A stretch of DNA of 64,000 bases. Source: Rhodocyclaceae bacterium (GTDB lineage: Bacteria; Pseudomonadota; Gammaproteobacteria; Burkholderiales; Rhodocyclaceae). Positions 35,889-46,863 of the stretch are shown here, piece by piece (the first letter of the stretch is position 1; each line of letters begins with the position of its first letter). The DNA is taken from the NCBI GenBank assembly GCA_023150275.1, contig JAKLLG010000002.1, forward strand, positions 386,511 through 450,510. The letters are read 5' to 3'. The position numbers were made by a program, and so were the translations under genes. The notes under the pieces are model-generated. The model did not search any database. It was not told where the DNA came from and saw only the letters and a program-made list of their open reading frames with translations.

Positions 35889-37937
35889 ATGAATCTGTTC
35901 TACGGTATCCGCGATTATTTCCGGGCCTCGGTTGGCGCCAAACTGCTTTTTCTGGTGTTGGCACCGCTGTTCGTGGGCTTCCCCCTCATCACCGGCCTCG
36001 TCTGGTACTGGAGCAACACCAGCTATCAGCAGTTATTGAACTACAAGGTCAGCAGCGACCTGGTGACGGCGCATGAGTACATGGATCGTGTCGTGCGCGG
36101 TGTCGGCAGCAAGGTCGAGGCGCTTGCCGATGCCGACCGCTTGCGCCGCGCGCTGCGTCGTGGCGACCCCGGCATCGTCGCCGAGGAAATCGGCCTTGCC
36201 CGCCGTCGCCACGGACTGGATTTCATGTATGTGCTCGATACTGACGGGCGGGTGCGCTATGCCAGTGCCGCAAGTCGCGATGGCCGCATGAATGACCAGT
36301 GGCCGGTGGTGCAGGCTGCGCTTGCGGGAAAGGCTGGCAGCGCGATCGATATCTACGACGCCGCACAGCTGGCAGCGATCGATCCCTCGCTTGCCGAGCG
36401 GGCGGCGATCAACATCGTGCCGACACCGAAGGCGGCGCCGGACGACCGCGCCAGCGAAACGCGTGGCATGATCATTCACGCGGCGGCGCCCATCCTCGAC
36501 GACAACGACCGCATTGTCGGCGTTCTGGAGGGTGGCATGCTGCTGAACGGGAACCTCGAATTCGTCGATACCATCAACGCCATCGTCTATCGTGATGGTT
36601 CGCTGCCGCTGGGCAGCAAGGGGACCGCAACCCTGTTCGTCGGGGACACGCGTATCGCCACCAACGTGCGCCTGTTCGCCGATGAGCGTGCGCTGGGTAC
36701 GCGCGTTTCGCAGCAGGTGCGCGACTATGTGCTTGGCGACGGATTTACGTGGCTCGACACCGCCTTTGTCGTGAACGAATTCTATGTTTCCGGCTACGAA
36801 CCGGTGATCGACAGTTTCGGCCAGCGCGTCGGCATGCTCTATGTCGGCTTTCTCGAAGCCCCCTTCAAGCAGGCCAAGGAAAACACGCTGATCCTGATCG
36901 TCTTTGTCTTTGCGCTGATCAGCCTGCTAGGTAGTGCCTGGTCGATGAAATGGGCGCGCCAGATCATGCAACCGATCTCCCAGATGAGCGCGACCATCAC
37001 GCGCGTCGATCATGGCGACAGCGATGCGCGTGTTGGCGAAACCGGCAGCCGCGATGAACTGGGTCGCCTGGCCATCGAGTTCGACAACCTGCTCGATGTG
37101 CTGGCGCAGAAACGCGATGAACTGCAGCGCTGGGCCAACGAACTCGACATCAAGGTCACCGAGCGCACGCAGGCGCTGGCGACGGCAAACGAGGAGTTGC
37201 GCCAGGCACAGCGGCAGCTGGTCACCAGCGAAAAGCTCGCGGCCATCGGCGAGCTGACCGCCGGCGTGGCGCACGAGATCAACAATCCGATTGCCGTCAT
37301 CCAGGGCAATCTCGATGTGCTGCGCGATGTTCTGGGCGACGCCGCCGAACCTGTTTCCCAGGAAATTCGCCTGATCGACGAACAGGTGCATCGCATCCGC
37401 GTCATCGTCACCAAACTCCTGCAATTCGCCCGGCCGGGCGAGTTCGCCGGCTACGTCGAGGCACTTGATGTCGGCGCCGTCCTCTCCGATTGTCTCGTCC
37501 TTTCGCAGCACCATCTTGCCAAACGCAACATCGCCGTCATGCGCGCTTACTCGGCCAGCGAGTGGGTTGGCATCAACCGCCATGAACTGCAGCAGGTGCT
37601 GATCAACCTGATCGTCAATGCCGTGCAGGCCATGCCGGACGGCGGCACGCTGACACTGACAACAGCCGACTGGGTGGTCGACGGCGAGATCAAGGGGGTA
37701 CGGATTTCCGTGCGGGATACCGGCGGTGGTATTTCGCCGGAGGACATCACGCGCATCTTCGATCCCTTCTTCACGACGAAGAAGACCGAGGGCACCGGAC
37801 TCGGCTTGTCGATCAGCCATTCCCTGATCAAGCGCTACGGCGGCAACATCACCGTCGACAGTGTCCTCGGTGCGGGTGCCGAATTTTCGGTGTGGTTGCT
37901 GCGTGAACCGCTCTACGAGACCGAAGGGCGGCTCTGA
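35889..37937 (+). CDS. Cache-domain sensor histidine kinase, partner of the sigma-54 regulator
   Basis: A 682-residue membrane kinase. TM1 is at about 17-42 and TM2 at 332-352, flanking a roughly 290-residue periplasmic Cache-type sensor (FMYVLDTDGRVRYAS; later GTATLFVGDTRIATNVR, as in single Cache_3-like domains). A HAMP domain and coiled coil (355-450), HisKA with His462 in VAHEINNPIAV, and an ATPase domain (about 560-675; NLIVNAVQAM, DTGGGISPED, GTGLGLSIS) follow. The PAS-free ENNP-type core is like DctB/ZraS kinases. The ligand is probably a small organic molecule but is not evident. Its end overlaps mobA by 25 bases, tail to tail. Confidence 0.92.
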   Translation: MNLFYGIRDYFRASVGAKLLFLVLAPLFVGFPLITGLVWYWSNTSYQQLLNYKVSSDLVTAHEYMDRVVRGVGSKVEALADADRLRRALRRGDPGIVAEEIGLARRRHGLDFMYVLDTDGRVRYASAASRDGRMNDQWPVVQAALAGKAGSAIDIYDAAQLAAIDPSLAERAAINIVPTPKAAPDDRASETRGMIIHAAAPILDDNDRIVGVLEGGMLLNGNLEFVDTINAIVYRDGSLPLGSKGTATLFVGDTRIATNVRLFADERALGTRVSQQVRDYVLGDGFTWLDTAFVVNEFYVSGYEPVIDSFGQRVGMLYVGFLEAPFKQAKENTLILIVFVFALISLLGSAWSMKWARQIMQPISQMSATITRVDHGDSDARVGETGSRDELGRLAIEFDNLLDVLAQKRDELQRWANELDIKVTERTQALATANEELRQAQRQLVTSEKLAAIGELTAGVAHEINNPIAVIQGNLDVLRDVLGDAAEPVSQEIRLIDEQVHRIRVIVTKLLQFARPGEFAGYVEALDVGAVLSDCLVLSQHHLAKRNIAVMRAYSASEWVGINRHELQQVLINLIVNAVQAMPDGGTLTLTTADWVVDGEIKGVRISVRDTGGGISPEDITRIFDPFFTTKKTEGTGLGLSISHSLIKRYGGNITVDSVLGAGAEFSVWLLREPLYETEGRL

Positions 37938-38518
37938 CCGGCGGGTGTGAGGCGCGCAAGATCCTCGCGCGTGTTGATGTTGGCGAATGCGTCGGCCACG
38001 TCGTCGAAATCGACCTCGACGTAGTGCTGTGCGCGCACCCAGCGTTCGAAGCGCAGTTCCTCACGCAGGATGGCCTGCTCGAGTGCCGGCAGGGCGATTT
38101 TCTGGCAGAGGCAGAATACCGGATGCGTGCGTCCGCCGGCACGGGCGATGGCGATCGTTGCGCCGGTTTTCTTCAGCGCCACAGCAAGCCGCGCCACCAG
38201 ATCGGCGGGCAGGAATGGTGAATCGCAGGGGACCGTCGCCACCAGCGCGCTGCTTGCGTGCGCAAGCGCGGTGTGCAGGCCTGCCAGCGGACCGGCAAAG
38301 CCCGGAAGCTCGTCGTGAATGACCGGATAGCCCAGCTTCGCGTATTCGGCTTCGTTGCGGTTGGCGTTGATCAGCAACTCGTCGACCTGCGGGGCCAGCC
38401 GCTCGGCGACCCAGGCGGCCAGCGGCCGCCCCTGCATGGATTGCAGGCCCTTGTCTGCATTGCCCATGCGGCGGCCAAGACCGCCGGCGAGCACGACGCC
38501 TGTTATTCTCTCGTTCAT
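37913..38518 (-). CDS. mobA: Molybdenum cofactor guanylyltransferase MobA
   Basis: A 201-residue nucleotidyltransferase that adds GMP to molybdopterin, making the bis-MGD cofactor of nitrate reductase, formate dehydrogenase and related enzymes. The GTP-binding signature LAGGLGRRMGNADKGL (about 10-25), the PGFAGPLAGLHTAL segment, and VPCDSPFLPADLV are present. Length is close to E. coli MobA (194). It is alone on the minus strand; its 3' end overlaps the sensor kinase gene and its 5' end faces the glycosylase gene. Confidence 0.93.
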   Translation of the reverse strand: MNERITGVVLAGGLGRRMGNADKGLQSMQGRPLAAWVAERLAPQVDELLINANRNEAEYAKLGYPVIHDELPGFAGPLAGLHTALAHASSALVATVPCDSPFLPADLVARLAVALKKTGATIAIARAGGRTHPVFCLCQKIALPALEQAILREELRFERWVRAQHYVEVDFDDVADAFANINTREDLARLTPAGQSRPSVS

Positions 38519-38592
38519 GCGCTAATTCTAACGTCTCCAACCGCCTCCAACCGCCCGCCACGATCTCCGGGAACGCACGCAACCAGACTGCC

Positions 38593-39234
38593 ATGACTAC
38601 GACCGATACGCCGCGCGCGGCCCCCGATTACTGGCGGGAAGCTTCCCGCGCGCTGGCGCGCGGCGATCGCGTGATGGGCACGCTGGTGCGGCGCTATCGC
38701 GGCATGTCGCTGGTGTCGCGCGGCGATGCCTTCGGCACGCTGGCGAGGTCCATCGTCGGCCAGCAGATCTCGGTCAAGGCGGCTGACGCTGTCTGGTCCC
38801 GCTTTTCGGAACGTGTCGGGCAGGTGACGCCGGCTCGGTTGGCGCATTTCGGCATTGCCGGTCTGGAAGGCTGCGGGCTGTCGGTGCGCAAGACCGAATA
38901 CCTGATCGATCTTGCCGAACACTTCGCCAGTGGCCGCATCGATCCCTCGCGCTGGCAGGGCATGGGCGATGAGGATGTTATCGGTGAATTGATCGATGTG
39001 CGCGGGATTGGCCGGTGGACGGCTGAAATGTTTCTGATTTTCTATCTGATGCGGCCGGATGTCTTTCCGCTGGACGATCTCGGTCTGCAGAAAGCCGTAT
39101 TCCTGCACTATTTTGCTGGCGAAAAGCAGTCGCGGCGGGCGCTCGCCGAGATCGGCGAACGCTGGCGCCCCTGGCGTTCGGTCGCGACCTGGTATCTCTG
39201 GCGCAGTCTTGACCCGGTGCCGGTCGAGTACTGA
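38593..39234 (+). CDS. DNA-3-methyladenine glycosylase, AlkA-like HhH-GPD family
   Basis: A 213-residue base-excision repair glycosylase that removes alkylated purines. The helix-hairpin-helix LIDVRGIGRWTAEMFLIF and the catalytic Asp region RPDVFPLDDLGLQKAV (Asp in DDLGL) are intact, as is FGTLARSIVGQQISVKAA of the core. It is shorter than E. coli AlkA (282) because the N-terminal Ada-like domain is missing, as in many bacterial MAG2-type enzymes. It is followed by accA after 140 bases and divergent from mobA with a 74-base gap. Confidence 0.92.
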   Translation: MTTTDTPRAAPDYWREASRALARGDRVMGTLVRRYRGMSLVSRGDAFGTLARSIVGQQISVKAADAVWSRFSERVGQVTPARLAHFGIAGLEGCGLSVRKTEYLIDLAEHFASGRIDPSRWQGMGDEDVIGELIDVRGIGRWTAEMFLIFYLMRPDVFPLDDLGLQKAVFLHYFAGEKQSRRALAEIGERWRPWRSVATWYLWRSLDPVPVEY

Positions 39235-39374
39235 TGGCGGCTGGTGGCCGATCGCTGATCGCCGTGACCCGGCGGCATTTTCGCGATGCGGGAAATGCCG
39301 CTCATACGATCGTTTAAGACACCATGGCGACTCCGACGGTAGAATACGCGCCGACCAAATCAGACTCCCGCTCA

Positions 39375-40343
<969 letters not shown>

Positions 40344-41644
40344 TCTTTCTGCAGCGGTCGCCGGCTGTCTGGCGCACCGTCTCGCCGAAGGGCGGCGCGC
40401 CTGCGTCGCCCTCTCCGGCGGCGCCGATTCGATGGCTCTGCTGCACGCGCTCGTCGAAGTGCGCGGCAACACCTTCCCCGATCTGCAACTCAGCGCACTC
40501 CATGTGCACCACGGTCTTTCGGCACACGCAGACGGCTGGTCCGAGTTCTGTGCCGCGGCTTGTGCAGCCGTCGGCGTGCGATTCCACTGCGAACGCGTCA
40601 GCGTCGATCGCGGCGATCCGCGCGGACTCGAAGCCGCCGCGCGACAGGCCCGCTATGCAGCCTTCGCCGGCTGTGCCGCCGACTGGCTGTTGCTGGCGCA
40701 CCATCGCGACGATCAGGCCGAGACCCTGCTGCTCAATCTGCTGCGCGGTGCCGGCGTGCGCGGGCTGGCGGCGATGCCGGACGAACGCCGTCTGGCGGGT
40801 GGTGTGCGCCTGCTGCGCCCTTTCCTCGCAATGCCGCGGGCCGAGATCCTCGACTGGCTCCGGCAGCGCGATATCGCCTGGGTGGAGGACGACAGCAACG
40901 CCAATACCGCCCTGCGCCGCAACTTCCTGCGCCGGCGCGTGCTGCCGGTGCTTGGCGAAAGCTTTCCCGATCCTGCGGGTGCCTTGGCGCGCGCCGCCGC
41001 CCGACTTGCCGAAAGCTCGGCACTGGCCGATGAAATCGCGGCTACCGATGCGCGCGTCGCAATGCGCGGCGACACCCTGTCGCTCGCCGCTTGCAAGACG
41101 CTGTCGCCGGTGCGACGGGCGAACCTGCTGCGCCACTTCCTGCGCCATCTTGGCTTGCGCGCGCCGGATGGCCGCCAGTTGCAGGAAATGTTGCGCCAGC
41201 TCGAAGGGGCGGCGCACGATGCCGCACCGCGCTTCCGTGTCGATGGCCGTGAGTTGCAGGTGAGCGGCGCATGCCTCGGATTACGCCCGGGCCATGCCGA
41301 ACTGCCGCCCGCTGCGCTGCCCTGGCGTGGCGAATCCCGGCTCGATTGGGGCGACGGATGCGTCCGGTTCTGCCGCAGTGTCGGTGAGGGCCTCTCGGAA
41401 GCTGCGCTGCAACGGTTCTCCGCTATCGAACTGCGACCCCGTCGTGGTGGAGAACTGCTGCGTCCGGATGCGCGCCGCCCGCGTCGTTTGCTGAAGAAGT
41501 GGCTGGCGGAGGGGCGCGTGCCGCTCTGGCAACGCGAGCGCATGCCCCTGTTGTGGGGCGACGGTCAACTGTTGTGGGCGCCGGAAATCGGCTATGCGAC
41601 CGATGGCGACCTGCTCGCAACGTCAGGCGTGCCGGGCTGGACGC

Positions 41645-44122
41645 TTAGCTGGGAAGTTCCGGACTGCGCGCCGGCTGGCTGAGAAATCCACCGCAATCGC
41701 GGAACAGGCGCTCGAAGCGGTCGGCGCTCAATGGCCGCGAATAGAGGTAGCCCTGCACTTCCTCGCAGCCCTCGGCGAGCAGGAAGCGGGTTTGCTCCGT
41801 CGTCTCCGCCCCTTCGGCCAGAATGCGTAGCCGCAGACTGCGCGCCATCTGCGTGATCGCCCGCGTGATCGCCGCATCGTCCGGATCGCTGCTGATATCG
41901 CGGATGAACGAGCGATCGATCTTGAGGCGGTCCACATCCAGCCGCTTCAGGTAGGAGAGGCTGGAATAACCAGTGCCGAAGTCGTCGATGGCAATGGTGA
42001 CGCCGGCGGCCTTGATCGTGCTGATCTGGCGCAGGACGCGCTCGACGTCCTGGATCAGGATCGATTCGGTGAACTCCAGTTCGAGCAGCCGCGGATCGTG
42101 GCCTGTTTCATCGAGGATGCGCAGGACGCGCTCGGCGAAATCGCTTTGCTGCAGCTGCAGTGTCGAAATGTTGACGGCGATCGGTAACGGGCCGATCCCC
42201 GCATCTGTCCACATGCGGCCCTGTTGGCATGCTTTGCGCAGGACCCAGTCGCCGATGGCAACGATGGCGCCGTTTTCCTCGGCGAGGGGGATGAAGCGAT
42301 CCGGGGTGATCAATCCAAGTTCGGGGTTCTGCCAGCGCAGCAGCGCCTCGACACCAACGATGCGACCACTGCCCAGCGAAACTTGCGGCTGGTAGTGCAG
42401 CCGGAACTCGCCGCGCTCCAGTGCGTGCTGCAGGCGGTTCTGCATGAACAGACGCTCGATGACGCTCGCATTCATCTGCTCGGTAAAGAAACGATAGGTG
42501 TTTCGCCCGGCGTCCTTGGCGTGGTACATCGCCGTATCGGCCCGTTTCAGCAAGGTGTCGAAATCAGCCCCATCGGTTGGCGACAGTGCGATGCCGATCG
42601 ACACCGATACGGCGAGCGTGTGCCCTTCGGTGCGGAACGGTTGCTGCGCCACCTCAAGAATCTTCTGCGCAATCATGGCCACCGTTTCGTCGTCGCTGAG
42701 ATCGGTGACGAGCACGACGAACTCATCCCCGCCGAGGCGGCTGACCGTGTCGGTTTCGCGGACCGACGCCAGAAGTCGCCGCGTGATCTCGCGCAGAAGC
42801 GCATCGCCGGCGGGGTGCCCGAGGGAGTCGTTGATCGTCTTGAATCGGTCGAGATCGAGAAAGAGCAGGGCGATGCGCCGCTGGTGACGGTCGGCGCTGG
42901 CGAGCGCCTGTTCGACGCGGTCAGTGAGCAGGGTGCGGTTGGGCAAGCCGGTCAGCGCATCATGGTTCGCCAGATACTCGATCCGTTGCTGGGCTGCCTT
43001 GCGTTCGCTGATATCGGAAAAAATTGCGACGTAGTGCGTCAGCTTGCCGGTGTTGTCACGCACCGCCGAGATGCCCAGCCACTTCGGGTAGATATCGCCG
43101 CTCTTGCGTCGATCCCAGATTTCACCCTGCCAGTGGCCGCAGGCATCGAGGCGGCGCCACAGCTCGGCAAAGAACTCATGGTCGTGGCGGCCGGAGCCGA
43201 GAATGACAGGATCCTGGCCGATGACTTCCCCGGGAGCGTAGCCGGTAATATCGGTGAATGCCTGATTGACCGATACGATGCGATTGTCCGGGCCGGTGAT
43301 CATCACCGCTTCGCCACTGTTCTCGAACACGGTCGCCCACAGGCGGATTGTTTCCTCGCTGCGCTTGCGTTCGCTGATGTCTTCCTGAACGCTGAGAAAG
43401 TGTGCAATCTTTCCGGCGGCATCGAAAAGTGGAACGATGTGCACCGAATCCCAGTAAAGATCTCCGTTCTTGCGCCGGTTAAGCAATTCGCCGCGCCAGT
43501 CGCGGCCGGAACGCAGCGTTTGCCAGAGTGCCGAATAGGTTTCGCTTTCCGTCTGTCCCGAGCGCTGGATGCCGGCGCGCTTGCCGAGTATTTCCTCCGC
43601 CGCATAGCCCGTGTTCTGCGTGAAACGCGCATTGACGTACTCGACGCGGCCCTCCGGGTTGCTGATGACGATGGCGACCGGGCTCTGATCAGCCGCTGTC
43701 TGCAGCATGTCGCGCATCGCTTCGGCGGCATCCAGCGCGGTCCGGTCGATCGATACGAAGAGATATCCCGCCGGCTCGCCGTCGGCCCGCATCGGCAGTA
43801 CGCGCGATTCCAGGTGATGAGTACCGCCGGCACTCTGCAGACGCTGTGCGAAGCGGAACTCGCCCTCGTTGCGGGCCCGCTCAAGTCCGGCAAGGAAGCG
43901 GCGGTTATCCACACCCAGCTGGTCGTGGATATCAAGGACCGAGCGACCGAGGATGGCGCCCACATGCGGTGACAGAAGCGCTTCGGCAAGCGCATTGCAG
44001 TGACGGATCACGTAGCTTGCATCGATCGACATGATCAGCAAGCCCGTATCGGCCCGCAGCATCGCGTCGATCAGCGGACGATCGAGGTGAGTATCAGCCG
44101 CGGGAAGGGTACGATCGTCCAT
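41645..44122 (-). CDS. PAS-PAS-PAS-GGDEF-EAL c-di-GMP signalling protein
   Basis: An 825-residue soluble protein. Three PAS domains (about 20-135, 140-260, 265-385; each of the last two ends in ISERK), GGDEF (390-550, intact GGDEF at 464-468) and EAL (558-815, EALLRW at 592-597, ELEFTES, DDFGTGYSS). Both catalytic motifs are intact. It resembles the protein encoded at 30541-33045 in general layout, but the sensor half differs. It is encoded just downstream of the DctR-like regulator on the same strand, so it could belong to that transcript (17-base gap), and it may link dicarboxylate sensing with c-di-GMP. Confidence 0.92.
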   Translation of the reverse strand: MDDRTLPAADTHLDRPLIDAMLRADTGLLIMSIDASYVIRHCNALAEALLSPHVGAILGRSVLDIHDQLGVDNRRFLAGLERARNEGEFRFAQRLQSAGGTHHLESRVLPMRADGEPAGYLFVSIDRTALDAAEAMRDMLQTAADQSPVAIVISNPEGRVEYVNARFTQNTGYAAEEILGKRAGIQRSGQTESETYSALWQTLRSGRDWRGELLNRRKNGDLYWDSVHIVPLFDAAGKIAHFLSVQEDISERKRSEETIRLWATVFENSGEAVMITGPDNRIVSVNQAFTDITGYAPGEVIGQDPVILGSGRHDHEFFAELWRRLDACGHWQGEIWDRRKSGDIYPKWLGISAVRDNTGKLTHYVAIFSDISERKAAQQRIEYLANHDALTGLPNRTLLTDRVEQALASADRHQRRIALLFLDLDRFKTINDSLGHPAGDALLREITRRLLASVRETDTVSRLGGDEFVVLVTDLSDDETVAMIAQKILEVAQQPFRTEGHTLAVSVSIGIALSPTDGADFDTLLKRADTAMYHAKDAGRNTYRFFTEQMNASVIERLFMQNRLQHALERGEFRLHYQPQVSLGSGRIVGVEALLRWQNPELGLITPDRFIPLAEENGAIVAIGDWVLRKACQQGRMWTDAGIGPLPIAVNISTLQLQQSDFAERVLRILDETGHDPRLLELEFTESILIQDVERVLRQISTIKAAGVTIAIDDFGTGYSSLSYLKRLDVDRLKIDRSFIRDISSDPDDAAITRAITQMARSLRLRILAEGAETTEQTRFLLAEGCEEVQGYLYSRPLSADRFERLFRDCGGFLSQPARSPELPS

Positions 44123-44139
44123 GGCGGTGCGCCCTGTGC

Positions 44140-44745
44140 CTATGAATGCGCTTGCCCGCTCATCAGCTGCGATAGCTCGACGGCGGTACGCACGCCCATC
44201 TTCTCGAAGAGATTGGCGCGATGGACTTCGACCGTGCGCATGCTGATGTTGAGTTCATCAGCGATGACCTTGTTGAATTTGCCGGCAAGGATCAGCGTCA
44301 TTACCTGCCGTTCGCGCGTCGTCAGCGAGTCGATGCGGCCCTTCAGCGAATCACTGCTGGCATCGGACGCGCGTCGCTGCGTATCGCAGGCAATCGCTTC
44401 GAGAACGCGGTTGACGAGTTCGTTGTCGTCGAACGGTTTTTCGACAAAATCGAATGCTCCCTTCTTCAGCGCCGATACCGCCATTGGAACGTCTCCATGA
44501 CCCGTCAGGAATATGACCGGCAGACGGTTGCCGAGTTCGAGCAGTTTGTCGAACAGCTGCAGGCCGCTCATGCCGTTCATGCGGATATCGAGGAGCAGGC
44601 AGCCGGATAGGGTCGGCGACCAGGCGGTCAGGAACGCCTCGGCCGATTCGTGGCTGTGGCATTCCAGCCCGCGGGATTGCAGCAGCCAGCCCAGTGCATC
44701 GCGGATTGCCTCGTCGTCGTCGACCAGATAGACGGTTGTGCTCAT
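44140..44745 (-). CDS. dctR: FixJ/NarL-family response regulator, DctR-like
   Basis: A 201-residue regulator. REC domain (1-120) with Asp53 in LLLDIRMNGMSG and Lys in FVEKPF, and a LuxR-type HTH (about 136-195; LTTRERQVMTLILAGKFNKVIADELNIS is the key stretch). Start 44745 gives MSTTVYLVDDD and overlaps the kinase stop by 4 bases (ATGA). FixJ/TodT-type regulators paired with PAS kinases beside dctPQM are known from Rhodobacter capsulatus DctS/DctR, which activate TRAP uptake of C4-dicarboxylates. The function here is inferred from that arrangement. Confidence 0.88.
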   Translation of the reverse strand: MSTTVYLVDDDEAIRDALGWLLQSRGLECHSHESAEAFLTAWSPTLSGCLLLDIRMNGMSGLQLFDKLLELGNRLPVIFLTGHGDVPMAVSALKKGAFDFVEKPFDDNELVNRVLEAIACDTQRRASDASSDSLKGRIDSLTTRERQVMTLILAGKFNKVIADELNISMRTVEVHRANLFEKMGVRTAVELSQLMSGQAHS

Positions 44746-46712
44746 GGGGATCCCAGCGGTAGCGTGAATGCAAAAATGGTGCCGCCTTCCGGATTGTCCT
44801 CGATCCACAGCCGCCCCTTGTGGAATTCGATGATCGAGCGGCAGATGTTGAGTCCCATGCCCATGCCATCGGGCTTGGTGGAGAAGAACGGGGTGAACAG
44901 GCGCTCCTTGACGGCTTCTGCAATGCCGGTGCCATTGTCGATTACGCGTACCTCGATCTCGCCATCCAGCTGGCGGGCGCGCACTGCCAGGCGGCGTCTA
45001 TCCGGCGGGGCCTCGCCCATTGCTTCGATCGAGTTGCGCATCAGGTTGAGCAGTACCTGCTCGACCATCACCGAATCCGCTTGCAGCGGATAACGCCAGC
45101 CGGGGAGTTCGCGCTCGATGTGAACCTGTCGCTTCTGCGCAAAATGCTCGATGAAGCCGATCGCATCGTCGATCACTTCGGCAAGATCGCATTCCGCGAG
45201 CTTCGGTTCGCTCTTGCGCACGAAATCGTGCACCCGGCGGATGATCTTGCCGGCCCGCTGCGCCTGAATGCCGAGTTTTTCGAGTGCGCCGCGCAGTTCC
45301 TCGACGGTGTAGTTGCCGGAGGACAGTTTGTTCAGGCAACCGGTGTTGTAGCTGGAAATTGCCGCCAGCGGCTGGTTCAGTTCGTGCGCCAGCGTCGAGG
45401 CCAGCTCGCCCATGGTTACCAGGCGCGAAGTGGCCTGCAGCTTTTCTTCCTGCTGGCGGCTCAGTTCTTCAGCGCGCTTGCGTTCGGTAATGTCGAGCAC
45501 CGATCCCATCCAGCCGGTGTGATGACCGTCCGCATCGATGAGGGGGGCCTCATAGACGAGCGCCTCGAAGCATTCGCCATTCCTGCGCCGGAAGCGCAGC
45601 TCGAAGCCCTCGCGCGGCGCCAGCCCGTCGAGCACCTTGTCGTGAAGTTCCTGGGTGCGCTCAAGATCTTCCGGGTTCCAGTAAGGGTAGGGGGGCAGCG
45701 CGCCAATCAACTCATTCGCGGCAAATCCGGTCATCTCGCAGAACGCCGGGTTGACATAGGTGATCCGCCCGCTGCGATCACGTGCGCGCATGCCGACGGT
45801 GAGCGAATCTTCCATCGCCTTGCGAAAGGCGTGCTCGGTGCGCAGGGCCTGCTCGGCGGTGAGCCGGTGGCGCATCAGGCCGCGCATCACCCACAGACTC
45901 CAGAACACCGCGCCGGCGAGGAAGATGATCAGCGTGATGATCAGGTTGCGCACCGTGCTCGTGGCGACGCGATTGGCGACGGCCCTGAGGGCAAGACCGT
46001 ACCCGGGAGGATCTAGCACGACCTGATGGCTCAGGCTGGTGCTGTCGGCTTCCAGCTTGGACTTGCTGGCGAGGACGGCACCCTCGTCATCGACAACCTG
46101 CAGCTGGTATTTTTCGGTGAACCACCAAGGCACAAGATGGCCGATCAGGCCCCCGAGCGAATGCGTCGCAACGAGCATGCCGACGAGCTCATTGCCGCTG
46201 TAAACCGGGACGTAAAGCTCGAAGAAGCTCTCCCGCTGGGCCGGAAAGACCCGCGAGAATACGGGTTTGCCGAGTTTGCGGGCGAGGTCGAAGTGATCTT
46301 CCTCTCGTTCGCGTGCCGGGGTGGCGCCCTGTCTCGGCGATATCGGGCCGGGGAGGGCATGGCGCGTGACGCCGTTTCGTTCCAGCCAGGCAACGTGGGC
46401 GAGTTCCGGGTTGGTTCGCATCAGGTGACGCGCGCGGGTTTCGAACAGCTTGTCCGCCTCGCCGCTGACAGCAAGGTCGAGCGCGAGTTGCTGCAGCTGC
46501 TCACGATTGCTGTCGAGATGGAAGCGGATGCTCTGTTCCAGCCAGAGCACGTCGGCGATCAGTGTCGCCCGCTGTTCTTCCTTTTCGTTGTCCTGCAGCA
46601 GCCAGAGCAGGGCGATCAGCAGCGCGACCAGCAAGCCGACGGCGAGCTTGGGCATCGTCAGATACCAGCTCGACCAGACCGGTGGCTTGAGGGGTGTGTC
46701 GTCGAAGCGCAT
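44742..46712 (-). CDS. dctS: DctS-like sensor histidine kinase with PAS domain
   Basis: A 656-residue membrane kinase. TM1 is at about 21-40 and TM2 at 255-278, enclosing a roughly 215-residue periplasmic sensor (CHASE/Cache-like; VFSRVFPAQRESFFELYVPV). Then a PAS domain (295-412), HisKA with His443 in TLAHELNQPLAAISS, and an ATPase domain (535-652; NLMRNSIEAM, VIDNGTGI, GMGMGLNICRSIIEFH). The layout is that of DctS, which senses external C4-dicarboxylates. It faces away from dctPQM across a 151-base gap that holds an 18-bp palindrome. dctS-dctR are coupled by overlap. Confidence 0.9.
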   Translation of the reverse strand: MRFDDTPLKPPVWSSWYLTMPKLAVGLLVALLIALLWLLQDNEKEEQRATLIADVLWLEQSIRFHLDSNREQLQQLALDLAVSGEADKLFETRARHLMRTNPELAHVAWLERNGVTRHALPGPISPRQGATPAREREEDHFDLARKLGKPVFSRVFPAQRESFFELYVPVYSGNELVGMLVATHSLGGLIGHLVPWWFTEKYQLQVVDDEGAVLASKSKLEADSTSLSHQVVLDPPGYGLALRAVANRVATSTVRNLIITLIIFLAGAVFWSLWVMRGLMRHRLTAEQALRTEHAFRKAMEDSLTVGMRARDRSGRITYVNPAFCEMTGFAANELIGALPPYPYWNPEDLERTQELHDKVLDGLAPREGFELRFRRRNGECFEALVYEAPLIDADGHHTGWMGSVLDITERKRAEELSRQQEEKLQATSRLVTMGELASTLAHELNQPLAAISSYNTGCLNKLSSGNYTVEELRGALEKLGIQAQRAGKIIRRVHDFVRKSEPKLAECDLAEVIDDAIGFIEHFAQKRQVHIERELPGWRYPLQADSVMVEQVLLNLMRNSIEAMGEAPPDRRRLAVRARQLDGEIEVRVIDNGTGIAEAVKERLFTPFFSTKPDGMGMGLNICRSIIEFHKGRLWIEDNPEGGTIFAFTLPLGSP

Positions 46713-46756
46713 GGCGGGATGTTACTACCTGTCGTGTTACCGGCGTTGTGGTGCCG

Positions 46757-46774
46757 ATTGTGGATATCCACAAT
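46757..46774. promoter_or_regulatory. 18-bp perfect palindrome in the dctS/dctP intergenic region
   Basis: ATTGTGGATATCCACAAT (46757-46774) is a perfect palindrome 90 bases upstream of dctP and 45 bases upstream of dctS. It lies just upstream of a possible TTCACT/TACTGC promoter pair for dctP, a position suited to a DctR-type activator that binds as a dimer. Binding is inferred from symmetry and place only. Confidence 0.6.
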
Positions 46775-46863
46775 TTTTCACTTGCCGGGCGGGCGGGATA
46801 CTGCGCAGCGTCGGGAGTGGGTTCCTGGCTCCGCATCATTCCATCACCTCCGGAGGAGACAAA

